From Alectoria sarmentosa (taxonomy: Eukaryota > Ascomycota > Lecanoromycetes > Lecanorales > Parmeliaceae): a stretch of DNA of 64,000 nucleotides. The stretch covers positions 124,001-188,000 of the forward strand of contig WOGZ01000019.1 in assembly GCA_009733775.1 (NCBI GenBank), given 5' to 3'. The position numbers were made by a program, and so were the translations under genes. The notes under the pieces are model-generated. The model did no database searches. It was not told the DNA's origin and saw only the letters and a program-made list of their open reading frames with translations. Shown here piece after piece: positions 34,057 through 45,548 of this stretch (its first letter is position 1; each line of letters begins with the position of its first letter).

Positions 34057-34159
34057 GAAAAGGGGCTTCGAGGCAACACCGCTACATGATACCCTCGTTT
34101 TGTGCGATCAGAGGTGTGCTAGGCACGCCTGTGAAATCAAATGTGTAATACGACCGTTT

Positions 34160-34440
34160 CCTTGTCTACGACTCTTCGATTCTTCAATGGGACCGCCTCC
34201 TTCTCGGTATGACAAGGATAAGAAGTCAGCAGGAAATGGTCATGGGTATGCCCTTTTGATCTACAATTTTTCGATTTTGGTACCGCCTCTTGTCAGCACG
34301 ACATTCCAGTAGGAAATGGCCATGGGTGCGCCTCACCACTTTTGTCTACCACTTTTTTTTCGATTCTTGAATGGGACCGCCTCTTGTCAGCGTGGCAAGG
34401 ACAATCCAGCAGGAAATGGCCATGAGTGCGCCCTTTTTGT
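34160..34440 (+). repeat. Three imperfect tandem repeats of about 90-100 bp
   Basis: Just downstream of the bZIP gene, three diverged copies share CGATT(CTT) then (G)ACCGCCTC(T), TTGTCAGC-like, CAGTAGGAAATGG or CAGCAGGAAATGG, and CCATGGGTGCGCC. The ACCGCCTC block falls at about 34192, 34283 and 34379. The copies differ by several substitutions and small indels. No coding potential is supported. Confidence 0.6.
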
Positions 34441-35148
34441 TTCCGAATCTCCCCGATCAGAACGGTCACTTGCTCATAACATGCATAGATAGATAGGGTC
34501 CAGGCCCGTTCATAGAGAGAAATAGCTTGATATCAAATGAAATTCCAGAAGCCAAACAAAGTAGCCATCCTGGGCACGACCCCGGGAGGATTATATCTAT
34601 TTGCTACAGATTTCCATTCTTTGCACCGGAAATGTTGCAGCCCACAACGAGAAGCCACCACCCTCCGTGTTGAGTGGGCGTTGTCCTACAACGCCTGAGC
34701 CTAGGCCATGTATAGATTGGTGGTTACCTAGGATGGCAGCTGCAGTATTTGGGGTATGATCCTCGATCCTACGTGCCTACCCGGCATCAATTTATCCGTC
34801 ATATACCTACTAATATTCATCGTAGGACAATGAAATCGTCCAATGAAACCTGAACGTGACTTGTACGACTTTTGGTCAAAGAACAGAGAAACAGGCTCGA
34901 ATTGGACCATGGCGCCGCACGCTTGTCCTCTATCTGCAGGTCCCATCTCATCGCGTCACAGCTGTCAGGTACGAAAAGAGAATTTGGATTCATCTACCCT
35001 CCACCAAGATTGGAGGCGTGGAGTTCGTCGTCAATCGGGAAGATGTGGACAAGTATAAGATGGAGCTGTGCGTGCAGCTCTGCTTCATTTCCCTGAGCAG
35101 ACTCACCACAGACACGCTTTGGAGTACAAGACGCTGGACAGAAACAGA
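34441..35148. other. Gene-free stretch, promoter side of the esterase gene
   Basis: No gene supported; short overlapping frames only. Confidence 0.45.
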
Positions 35149-36892
35149 ATGGCTCTCTTACGCTGCCTCGTCGCCCTCCTGGCCTCCCCTTCTCTCTTAG
35201 CATCAGCAACCCCAAGATACTCAGACCTCCGTCAACGAGCTGAGGCATCAAGCACCCTTATTGCCTCCAGTCAAACCATCACCAATCAGACCACCTGCGA
35301 CAATGAGCAATATACCTATCAAGAGCTAGCGGGCTATGGTTTTGTGCCCTCCAATGCCACAGACAAGTACGGAGATACCCTGGGTGGCTATGGCAGTGCC
35401 ATTGCTATTGATCGAAGCTCGTGGCAGAAGCTGAACAACGGGAGCTACACCGGGCTGTTATGGGCTATCCCTGACCGGGGGTGGTATGTTGCTGATGGAG
35501 CCGGTCCGAGATACGTACAGACACGCTGACAGCGGATGTAGGAACACCGAAGGAACACTCAACTACCAGAACCGTGTCCACAAGTTCGCCATCACCCTGA
35601 CGCCCATGCCTAACGCTACCCTCGCCAATCCATCTGGGCCAAACCTTCAAATCACCTACCAAGACACTATTCTCTTCACCGGTCCCGACGGCACCCCGAC
35701 AACTGGTCTTGACGCCGACGTTCTTGGCTCAATCACTTACCCCGGCTTCCCAATCCTGCCCGTTGCTACCTTTACAGGCGATGGGTTTGGCGGCCCTGGG
35801 CCCGGCGGAAGACACATCCCCATCGACAGCGAAGGCCTTGCGCTCGCTTCCGATGGCGGATTCTGGGTGTCGGATGAATATGGGCCATACATCTACCATT
35901 TCTCAGCACAGGGGCTCATGACACAAGCGATAATGCCGCCAGCAGCGTATATACCACATCGCAATGGCAGCATAAGCTTCAGCGCCGATTCTCCGCCCAT
36001 TTACAACATAAACGAGACCATCATCCCAGCCAACACTGTAACGGGAAGGGATAACAACCAAGGCCTTGAAGGGTTGACCCTGTCGAGTGATGGGAAGACC
36101 CTCTATGCGCTTATGCAATCAGCACTTGACCAAGAGGGCGGGCCTAGCAACCCATACCGTCGCCAGGCGAGACTCCTAGAATACGACATCTCCAATTCCA
36201 CGAACCCGGAGTACAAAGCTGAGTACGTCGTCACCTTGCCACTCTATACGGACCCAACCGCCAAAGCTTCAAAGGCAACGAAAGTGGCTGCGCAGTCTGA
36301 GATTCACTCTCTGGGCAACGATCAGTTTCTCGTCCTAGCACGCGACTCAGGCGCTGGACATGGGCAGTCTTCATCCCTCAGCGTCTACCGGCACGCAGAC
36401 ATCTTCGACATCTCATCCTCCGGTGGAGCCACAGATATCGAATCTGCGGCGAACGACGCCACGAATGGCAGCATTGCCTCAAATACGGGCGTGCTCGATG
36501 CTGGCATCACAGCAGCAGAGTATTGTACCTTCTTGGACTACAACGTCAATGCGCAGCTTGGCAGATTCGGACTGCATAATGGCGGAGCGCAAAACGCGAC
36601 ACTGCTGAACGAGAAATGGGAGAGTCTGGCGATGGTGCCTGTTGATGGAAATGATGGGACGGACGGGGAGTGGTTCTTGTTTAGTCTAAGTGACAACGAT
36701 TTTATTACTCAAGATGGTGTGTGCTTCTATACCTCTCACTCTTTTCTTCTATGGATGAGGATTGGGGCTAATGCACGACCAGGCCATCTCAACTTCGGCG
36801 CATACTCCTACAAAGACGCCAGCGGCTACAATCTCGACAACCAAGCGCTCGTCTTCCAAGTTCAATTGCCAACGAACGCGAGTCCGTCATAG
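35149..36892 (+). CDS. Secreted phytase-like esterase domain protein (3 exons)
   Basis: Exons 35149-35483, 35542-36716 and 36783-36892 give 539 residues. The signal peptide is MALLRCLVALLASPSLLASA. The first join recreates IPDRGWNTEGTLNYQNR. The second intron (36717-36782) is 66 nt and stop-free, so reading through it would add 22 residues. Splicing gives ITQDGHLNFGAYSYKD, which fits the family. Blocks of the 'esterase-like activity of phytase' domain are visible: YGSAIAID, IPIDSEGLALASDGGFWVSD, GRDNNQGLEGLTLSSDGKTL, KWESLAMVP. Many NxS/T sites suggest glycosylation. These are extracellular beta-propeller-like hydrolases; the true substrate is uncertain despite the family name. Confidence 0.88.
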
Positions 36893-38718
36893 GGAGGAAG
36901 CCTTCCCATGTGGCCATAATTACATTACAAAGTGCATAATCGAAGAGAACCACAGCTTGTAAGACACCATATAGAGTCACATCAATACACTCATTAATAC
37001 CTTGACATCTAACCGCCATCAATCCCCCTCTTTCCGTTTCACAGATGCTTGCCTCTATAGCTGCCAGTACTTTCTTCACTATGACGCCCGTCGTGTTGTC
37101 AATGGTGCCAAAATTACGTGACGAGGCTATGGATAATTTTCGAAGGCGTGAATGCCATGGTAAGGACAATGTCTGACGGCTTCAGAAGCTATGCCAATTA
37201 CAAATCCCTTTACTCGCTTACCCCGTGGACTGTTGACGGGGCGTCGGGCATCTTTCCACCGTTATGATAACGAGAGAGGTTACGAACGATAGGATGCTCG
37301 ACCACGCACTCGCTTCATTTGGGACATGTATTTGTGTGTCTCTTGGCTGTAGTGTGCGTGTCTGGGCTTGACTGACCGCTTCAGGTGCACACGCGGTGAG
37401 CAGTCTCTTCTCGAGCGATCGAATGCCGAATAGAAAATCCCACTCCTGTTCCCGGTATGAAAATCAAGGTAGCCCAGATGCTTTCTTACATGATACTTTG
37501 TAGTGGCTTGTGTCGATCGAAGCTTCAGACTAGAGGCCAGGGCTAGGTAGGGCTAACGTGACTGGACTGCACGAGACATGGGTATATAGAGACGTCCATG
37601 CACCTGGAGCATATATATGAAATCGCTGGCGGTTTCACCCTAAGAGCCACCTCACAACAATCTGTGCACAGCCCAGAGCAGTCCGAGTGGTTTCCTTCGG
37701 GAGCCATGTCTTAGCCTCTATGGTGCCTCAAATCCACACAGAGTAGACGGCCAGTGAGCTAATTAATCCATGCCAAGGCCAATAGCCACTGGCCACCAAA
37801 TATCAACAGCTACTGTCTGAGCACTTCCCCCTATAGTCTTCTCAGGCTCGCTCTTCATTCCTGACTCCCGAGACCTTGTGGCTTCCAGATCCGATTTACT
37901 GGGACACGTGTCGTTTCGGATTTTTTCCCCGAACAGACCCGTGGAGTTCGCGCGGAGAAGAAGGGGCCAAGACGGACTATGAGAAGGGGTCGTTGTTGCG
38001 TGTGCGGACGATTGGGACATTGAGGTAGAGGAGGTCATTGGGGTAAGAGTGTGTTCGGGGGAAAGTCCTATTTGTTGTATTGAAGCGCCACCAATGATAG
38101 AGAATTTTTAGTCGTTCCTCTATACTATGAGTTGAGACGATGGTACTTCATAACCTGGCTGATGGCAGACTCTTTTTGGAGCTAGCTCATGTGTGCCTCG
38201 ACCACCATTGGACAGCCCTCCCTGTACACTTGTAAGTCCGTGCAGAATTTCAGGCTGACAACAATGCAGCAATCGGAGTTTCTGCTTTGCCATCCTTGGT
38301 CGCAATTCGCACATTTGCACTCGTCTAGCTAGTAACGTCGTGGTAGTCAGCATCATGCAGGTATCATTGCATCGATGTGCGCTAAATTTTAGGGCTAGGT
38401 GGTCTTAGCGTCTTTCGTACTCGGTAGAATGCCTTGATCGAGTCTAGTGAGACGAGCAGCCAAGAGAAATAGATATCGAAGAGCGATCCGAATGGTTCCA
38501 TCCTGCAAACTGAGAACCCCGGCAGCGTGCATGTTGGCTTCGGCAGTGCATGAGGTAGGGTGTCGGCGGGGTCGAGATAGATACTGGGCTGAGCACTCTG
38601 GATAAAGACAGAGCTCGTCTGCTGTACGTGGCGTCCATCGCCTTGTTGACCCTTACAGAGAAACAGCAGTACTATCTCGTTTAAGTTGTGCATCTTCCTG
38701 TAGCAAAGAGGAGTCGAG
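36893..38718. other. Gene-free stretch of 1.8 kb
   Basis: No supported gene or repeat. A 91-codon minus frame (38038-37763) begins at an ATG but has no recognisable feature and is not called. The 3' part is the presumed promoter of the decarboxylase-like gene. Confidence 0.45.
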
Positions 38719-40601
38719 ATGTCCGGAGAAACCTTTGTCGGTAGCTATGTCCTGCAGAGACTGCACCAGCTTGGGCTCAAGTCCGTCTTTGGGGTACCTG
38801 GAGGTAACTCGTCCCACCTGATTTTCCGTGTCACATGGTTTGACCACGCTCCAGACTATGAGCTCGCCCTTCTGGACCTCATCCCTAAAGCTGGTCTTGA
38901 GTGGAAGGGAAATCCCAACGAACTGAATGCTGCATATGCTGCAGACGGCTATGCTCGCATCAGCAATGGCATCGGGGCCCTCGTGACAACCTACGGTCCT
39001 GGCGAGCTTTCTGCCCTTTGTGGCATTGCTGGAGCTTATTGCGAGTATGTGCCCGTGTTACATATCGTGGGGTATCCGTCCGTGGAGATCATGAATGGCC
39101 ACAAGATCATGCATCATTCCCTTGGCCACGGGACCTTCACGTGAGTGATTGAGCTGCACGGTGTCCCATACCGAAACTGAAAGAAATTAGGGAGTTCCAT
39201 GATATGTCAAAGAAGATCTGTTGCGCCACTACAGTCCTGATGGAAGCAGAAACAGCTGCGTCGGAGATTGATCGTGTTCTCAACGAGATGCTGTACCAGT
39301 CACAACCAGGATATATTGGGATACCAACCGACATATGCTACACCAACATCTCTTCATCATCTTTGCAAGCACCACTGAAGGCAGAGCTTCCTGGGAATGA
39401 TAGTGGAGCAGAGAAAATCGCTGTCGCCGAGATCCGCGAATTGATCGAGACAAGCAGCAAGCCAATCATCATTGTGGATGGTGGTGCAACCCGCAATCTG
39501 GTGCTCTCAGAAGTTGAAAGGTTTTGCGAGGTGACAAAACTTCCATACTTTTCAAATCCTTGGGGCAAGGGTGCTGTTTCAGAAGCGGGTGACCGCTTCG
39601 GAGGTGTATACAACGGCTTGGGATCCAAGCCAGACGTCAAGGAAGCTATAGAGAGCTCTGACTGTGTTTTGTGGATCGGTAAGCTGTCGAGCGATTTTAA
39701 TACGGCTGAGTTCACAGAGTACATCAAGCTTGACAAGGTCATTGAATTCCAGCGCTTTTGGATAAGCATCGACGGGAGGAAAGTCGACTTGAACATGAAA
39801 TCGGTACTCCAAAAGCTGAACGAACATTTTCAGTCGACACCGTTGAAGTTGGAATATGCGTGGCGCTCTATGCCGTGCACACCTTACCCGAAGCTGGGAT
39901 CCGGCGTCCCAAGAGGGAAAATGACGCAGGCCTGGCTGTGGCCTCGATTTGCAGGCTTCCTCCAATCTAACGATATTCTTGTGATTGAGACCGGTACAAG
40001 TCAGATTGGTATCAACGAGACGCGCTTTCCTAAAGGCCTCAGAGCATTCACCCAAACGATCTTCGGTTCAATTGGCTTCGCCGCTGGGTCTTCCGTTGGC
40101 GCCTTTATCGCAGGCAAGGAACAAGGTGGATTGAACAGGAACATTCTCATCACCGGTGAAGGCTCCTTGCAGCTCACCATCCAGGCTTTTTCCGACCTAT
40201 TGCGGCATGACCTGAGACCGATCCTTTTCATCTTGAACAATGGCGGATACACGATTGAACGCGTGATCCACGGTCTGCGCGAAGAATACAATCATGTTCC
40301 GATGTGGAAATATGGTGAATTGCTCGATGCGTTCGGAGTAGGATACGAGACCAAGGCATATCAAGTGCGAACATGTAAGGAATGGGACGATCTTTTAGGA
40401 GAAAAGGCCTTTAGCGAAGCCCCGTGTGCCCAGGTAGGTCTCCGGACGAACTGGTACAAGAGGTTTTCTTGCAAGGGGACAGTGTTGAAGTACTGACACG
40501 CTTGTTCTTAGGTCGTAGAGATATTTCTGGATGAATTGGATGTTCCAGGAGCATTGAAAGCGATTGGTGAAATGATTGACCAGAAGAACGCTAAGAAGTA
40601 A
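38719..40601 (+). CDS. Pyruvate/phenylpyruvate decarboxylase-like ThDP enzyme (4 exons)
   Basis: Exons 38719-38803, 38855-39140, 39191-40433 and 40512-40601 give 567 residues, the usual PDC length. The first intron (51 nt, stop-free) must be removed to recreate GVPGDYELALLDLIP. Catalytic features are present: Asp29 (GVPGD), Glu51 (NPNELNAAYAADGYAR), the His-His pair (IMHHSLGHG) and the C-terminal Glu in NNGGYTIERVIHGLREEYN. The metal/ThDP motif reads GEGSLQLTIQ instead of the usual GDGS, an Asp-to-Glu change at a metal ligand. The family decarboxylates 2-oxo acids (pyruvate, indolepyruvate, phenylpyruvate) in the cytosol. The substrate cannot be fixed here. The 3' end is convergent with a Zn2Cys6 regulator gene. 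Confidence 0.9.
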
Positions 40602-40815
40602 AAGCCTGACGCGAAAAGGGGTCTGACTGTCGTGGACGAGATGCTCAGAATGCGCGATTTCTGTCTATCCTACCATTGGCATTTCACTAGAAGGAAACTT
40701 TATTGTTTGCTAGTATAGCTGGTAAAAACGTGTAACATGCATCTGCAATATGCACCTTAAAGAACGGATGCTGAAATCTACGCTGGTTCATGAGCAGCAG
40801 CTGTCCTCGGGCTAC

Positions 40816-42410
40816 TCATATCGACTCTTCAAAGTCGATCGTGGCAGCAAGTGCGAGGCTGTCAGCCATGGACATGGTTCCCCCTGTTGGGACGTTCGTT
40901 GTCCCATGAGCTTGTTCCGCCATTTGCAATCGGTCCCTAAAGTAAGTTGCAATTTCGCGGGGGAATCTCATCAATTCTACCGCACTGCTGATGCCTTCTG
41001 GATTAAAAGTCTGTTTCAAGTCGTTGATCTCGCCTGCCAATGACTCAATAGCTTCCATGCGCATCTTGGGGTAGTATGCAGGGCCCGGGCTCGGAAGGTG
41101 CAGCTGAACGGCCAGTGTCACGGCATAAAAATGAGCCAAAGTCGTCATAGTCGGAATACTTTGATCTGTCACATTGAAAAAGGAGACAGGGAGCCAGATG
41201 ATCCATGCCCGAAGTGGGTGCAATACCTTGAACTGATCCTGAGGATTAGGACCGGGTGGCGCAATCCGAAGGTTCTGGACAAAGTCGAGAAGTTGGCGCA
41301 AAGATTTCACTTGCTCTCCACTATCCGCAGCGAAAGCCATGGCGCGTTCCAGTGACAGGATCGACCCTTCCAATAATCCTAGTCCCGCGTGTCCAGGGAC
41401 CTCGCTTCGATAGGTTGGTATAATTCCGAGCTCGTAGAAGTTGTCACCGAGGAATTCTGGGAAGCAGGACTGTGCCTTCCATCCTTGCAAAGTCGTATGA
41501 AGCTTTCATACTTAGCTGTGGTCCGTGTGTATGTCGGACGATCTTACAGTTTTAATCCCTTGCATCAAAGCAGCCCAAGCCTGCCTGCAATAGCCATACT
41601 TGAATCAGCGGCTTTGTTTAAGCCTGCTATCTCAATCAAATTTTGGGGACACCTACCAACCCGGCGATTGCCAAGAAAGCAGAGCAGACGCTGCAAGCAC
41701 AGCGTCGGAGTTCTCTTGGGTAAGAGTCCCAACAGCAAGACTGAGGCTTCGGAACGCGTTGCCTCGATGAGCAAATGCTATCTGGTCCATAGCGGCAGAT
41801 TTACAGGTGCTGGCGAGATGGGTAGCCGAGAGCGCAACCAGGGACTGCATTGTATAGTCATGTGTTGTAGCGAGGGTTACAAAGCTGGCATTGGTTATGC
41901 AAGGTCACCTTTATGCCCCAGCTTGCAATTAACACAATTGAGGGGCAGCGTACTCTGGCATCTTATGAGCCCAGGTAGTGAATCTCGCAGATTTGGTACG
42001 CTCAAGATTTTGCGAGATGGTACATAAATGGAACAGTAGGCGGCATTCTTCAGTCGAAAGGTCGTCGGGATTCGGCGCAACAGTGAGTTGCAGGTGAGGA
42101 AAGGGGAATTTCTTGGTCTGTTGCCAATCGTATGTGCCGACCTCAATTTCAATCGGCCAAGTGAACTCTCCGATAGTCGATGCCAGCAAGGTATTTTCTG
42201 CCGCATTAGGATCATCCATGTAGGCGCATCTTAAACCACGCTTCGTGCAATTGCGGCTGATAGAACAGTCAGGAATCGACACAGGAACTCGAAGCGAAAG
42301 GAGACTGACCACTGTGGGAAGTATTCATCGCAACGGACCCTTCGGGTCTTGCAAGTCTGGCAGCCTTTCCTAGATTTCGTGTGGGCCCTGCGGGTAGCAG
42401 AAGAAGACAT
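40816..42410 (-). CDS. Zn2Cys6 transcription factor (5 exons)
   Basis: Exons 42410-42310, 42256-41954, 41884-41657, 41584-41548 and 41502-40816 give 451 residues. The zinc cluster is complete only after splicing: RKGCQTCKTRRVRCDEYFPQ ends exon 1, and CRNCTKRGLRC opens exon 2, giving Cys 17, 20, 27, 34, 37 and 44 (C-x2-C-x6-C-x6-C-x2-C-x6-C). The rest matches short fungal C6 regulators with an activation domain: ECRLLFHLCTISQ, MQSLVALSATHLAS, WAALMQGIKT, FPEFLGDNFYELGI. The 37-nt exon and the last acceptor (AAAG) are the least certain. It is tail-to-tail with the decarboxylase-like gene, with 214 bp between stops, but no regulatory link is shown. Confidence 0.85.
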
Positions 42411-42501
42411 GGTCCAGACAATTGAAATTCTAGTATGTTACATCCAGACTGCAGAATGATGAAGGTCTGGAGGAGGAAAGGAAGCGGTCAGAGCAAGACT
42501 C

Positions 42502-43243
42502 TCATATTGGTGGGGTCCTAGGGCGCGCTAATCGTTGCCAAAAGCCGAAGGTGCTGCTGACAGTGCAGCAAACCCGCCCCTCCTCCCTTTCCCCCTCAAG
42601 GTAGGTGGGTTGCAAAGCAGCCTCGATTATCTGTTCCCATCCCATGGCCCATTGCATGTGAGGGAGGTTCGGCCCGTCGCCCGATCCCGAGTGTAGTCTT
42701 CCAAGAGCAGGCTCTACATTCAAGAGACTGTGTACTCCACGGTCTCTTGACTCGATATCCTTCCATCCAATAAGCATTGACCGGGCGAGTCGCCTTAAGA
42801 AAGCTGCTAGATCCATTGTATTAGAAACAGGAGCTGTTGAGATTGGTGCTTGATGCGAGGGATGGCTGTAGGCTACGATCGATCTGAGCGGTTCCAGATA
42901 TATTTCATTCTCATGCCTCGAGATCATAGTGTAGCCCTCAAGAACTAGGCACGAGAGTTCAGGAGAGTGTGAGGCTAAGACGATGTACGGCGTGATTGCT
43001 GTCCGTTCTTCACCGGAGCTCTTGTGGTGCATCGTCATTACGGTTGTAAGAGAACGTCCTAGGTTGGTGGAGTTCCTTAAAAGTCTTTTCTTTCTCTTCT
43101 GGCTTTGGGCCCAATGTCTTCTGTAGACCCCAGAGGAGACCAATGGAGACGACGGCTTCAATGAGACCTGCTGCCAAATTCTCCGCCTTCAGCGAATTCC
43201 TGGTTTGAGGGAAGAACTTCTGGATTCTATTCCAGAAAGACAT
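42502..43243 (-). CDS. Hypothetical protein, possible 2-exon gene
   Basis: Exon 1 (43243-43042) begins MSFWNRIQKFFPQTRNSLKA and has a hydrophobic stretch LAAGLIEAVVSIGLLWGL. A GTAATG donor and CTTAG acceptor (67-nt intron) join it in phase 1 to 42974-42502, reading SHSPELSCLVLEGYTMISRH, NTMDLAAFLRRLARSMLIGW and ending RPRTPPI, for 224 residues. Without the splice, exon 1 alone gives a 77-residue protein and the downstream part overlaps in another frame. No family is recognised. It lies 91 bp upstream of the Zn2Cys6 start on the same strand, a tight spacing that makes one of the two gene models suspect at its edge. Confidence 0.4.
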
Positions 43244-44244
43244 GGTAATTCCACAGCTTCAATGCCAACGAAAGTCGCAATAGATGGCTTGCAGGTTCGG
43301 TCAGCGACTCGTCTGCTGTGACAACGGCGTAATGACACGATAGATGTAGAAGCTCTGGTGCTCTTCGAGAGAGAAAAAAGTTGTCGGAAGCGGAACAATA
43401 CATTACCGCGCACGTAATTTTTTAAAGTTTAGCGCGAATAAAAAGAGTGCCGAGGGTGCGAAAGCTTTAACATTCAAATTCACGCCCCTCCTAATTAAAT
43501 AATAAATTTTATTTATCTTCAAGAGTAATATATACAGATGTTGATCTTCTCATTATACGATGCATTCTATAGTCATCGAATCTGAAACTTTTCAGATCAA
43601 AACTGTATTTCGAGAGTTCTCCCTTTTCGATTCTTTTACTTCGTGTGTCTCGATGGTATATTCATCAATTGCTTCAAACGTCGACAGCGTTAGAATCGTG
43701 GTAGTGTAAAGGGTAGGTTTGTTCGTACCTCGTACCGTCTTTGAATATGAGTGAAACTTAAATAATATTGTTTTGTCAGGAAGGATAGCGAGTTCAAATG
43801 CCAAAGTAAGGTTTCGCATTCTTTTTGCTCACCCAAGATATACGCCCAGACTCTTCTCTCTCCTCTCGGGGCTCTCTGGGATCAAAGCTGATATCGCCAT
43901 ATTCGCTGAGATGTGCTCTATGAAACCGCGTCGCAACAATGACCCCATCAAATGACCAACCACCCGCGCTGTGCAGACTTTCATCAAAAGCATTTTTAGT
44001 CGGACGATAATACATGCAGCAGCCTGAGCGGGACGTGAGAGTATACACCAGCATAGGAACCGGAAATTCCTGCTTGACGAGCTGCTTTCGAAGCCACTCT
44101 AAGATAATGCTAGAACATGCTATTTCGCCTTAGCATGCTGTCTCATCTGCTGGCTTCCTTCGCTCCATTATTTCTCCTTTTCCACAGCAAGCAAACTCCA
44201 TAGTCCGCATATCCAAAAGTCTCTCTCTCTTTCTCGACTTCATG
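43244..44244. other. Gene-free stretch
   Basis: No supported gene. AT-rich around 43420-43560. Short frames on both strands are not protein-like. Confidence 0.45.
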
Positions 44245-45072
44245 TCAGGATCTGCCTTCGACGTTATCCGCGAGAGCGGCACGGAACGCTCCTAGCATGA
44301 TTGGTGGCACGCCCGTAGTATTCACTGACGTCCAGTTGGAAGCCAACCCGTTACCAGGTGCTGGGATTATTCCCGCCGGACTGTTAGAAAATGAGTTCAG
44401 AATCATATCAAAGAGCGACCCGGATTTCCACATGAATAGACTGAGCACGGACTGCCTGGGCTGTTGAGCTGTAGCAAGATAGTCGTCAATACTCTTCTAT
44501 CCGCTGACATCGATCACAAAATCGCTTACTGCTTGGTATCACGACTACCCCTCCAGACGCCAACGGCCCGTTGAGCAGACACTTTGTCATCATGAAGTTT
44601 CCTCCAGCATTGACCTTGGCCCAGCTCGTCCCGCCTAAAGCATTGACAGAGCCATATCCCGATGCATAACTCACAAGCGCAAAGTTGCACGAGTCTAGGA
44701 ATCAGGCATTGTGAGCAAATCGACTCCATCTCTCCTCCACGACCTACTGTTCGGCCGGTCATACATACTCAATGTATAATACCTAGGCACTTGGACCACC
44801 CAATTGAGATGCGATGCTCCCACTATGCCGATTACACCAGGCCAGGAACCTTTGTCGTCAACTCTCATCTGCTCCTCGTCAAAAACGCGCTGGACATTGT
44901 CTTGGTAATTGGCGAACGATTCCAGGAGAGGATGGCAATCAACGATATTTGGCGAGCCATAAGTCTCCCGGCCACAGTAGTAATCTTCGGCGTTATCTTG
45001 TCGATTCACTGAGACCGGGCTAGCAAGAGAGATGGGAAGGAGAGCAAAGAACCATACTGGGCGGGGAAACAT
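44245..45072 (-). CDS. Secreted protein, member A of a divergent paralog pair (3 exons)
   Basis: Exons 45072-44769, 44694-44530 and 44468-44245 give 230 residues. The signal peptide is MFPRPVWFFALLPISLASPV. The mature part starts with a Cys-containing segment (DYYCGRETYGSPNIVDC), then FDEEQMRVDD, HLNWVVQVPRYYTLNSCNFA, LVSYASGYGSVNALGG, MMTKCLLNG, and VLSLFMWKSGSLFDMILNSF near the end. The introns (74 and 61 nt) use GTATGT and GTAAGC donors with TAG and CAG acceptors. The exon boundaries fall at matching places to the gene starting at 45549, and the sequences align (see that entry). Function unknown; likely an extracellular small protein or effector-like family. Start chosen at the ATG before the signal peptide. 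Confidence 0.72.
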
Positions 45073-45548
45073 TGTCAAAATGGGTTTGAAAAGTGGGGAA
45101 AGGATGTCTGATAATACCCCCCAAGCAGACGAAACTCGCGCATCGCGACTTATTCGACTAATCCCCATTGCCGGATACCCATGGGCCATATCAATCTATC
45201 AGACTTTTCCCATGCGAATTTGATGTGCCGCTGATCCTGTGGACCCTGTGGGGATCGCATCATAGGTGCGATTGGCGGCGCTTCTTGTAACGACCTTTAA
45301 ACCGAAAAGGCGACAATCGCACGCCATATCGTGGTACCTGACTCCCAGGACCGGCTCGTCTGCCCGACCAAACCCTTCGCGATCCCAGTCCTTGCATGAT
45401 CTGGGCCTCCAGATCCCCCTTAAAAGCTCTACAGAGAAGCGAAATACCCGCGTGATCTCGTTCTCCACAGGCACACTGCCCTGAAATCGCTATCTAGATG
45501 GACCATTCCCCTCTTGCCTTCGCCGAAGCCCACATCGCAAAGGAAAGA
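45073..45548. promoter_or_regulatory. Shared divergent promoter of the two secreted paralogs
   Basis: A 476-bp interval between the two start codons, transcribed outward on both sides. No conserved operator was identified by eye. Shared regulation is an inference from the head-to-head layout. Confidence 0.4.
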
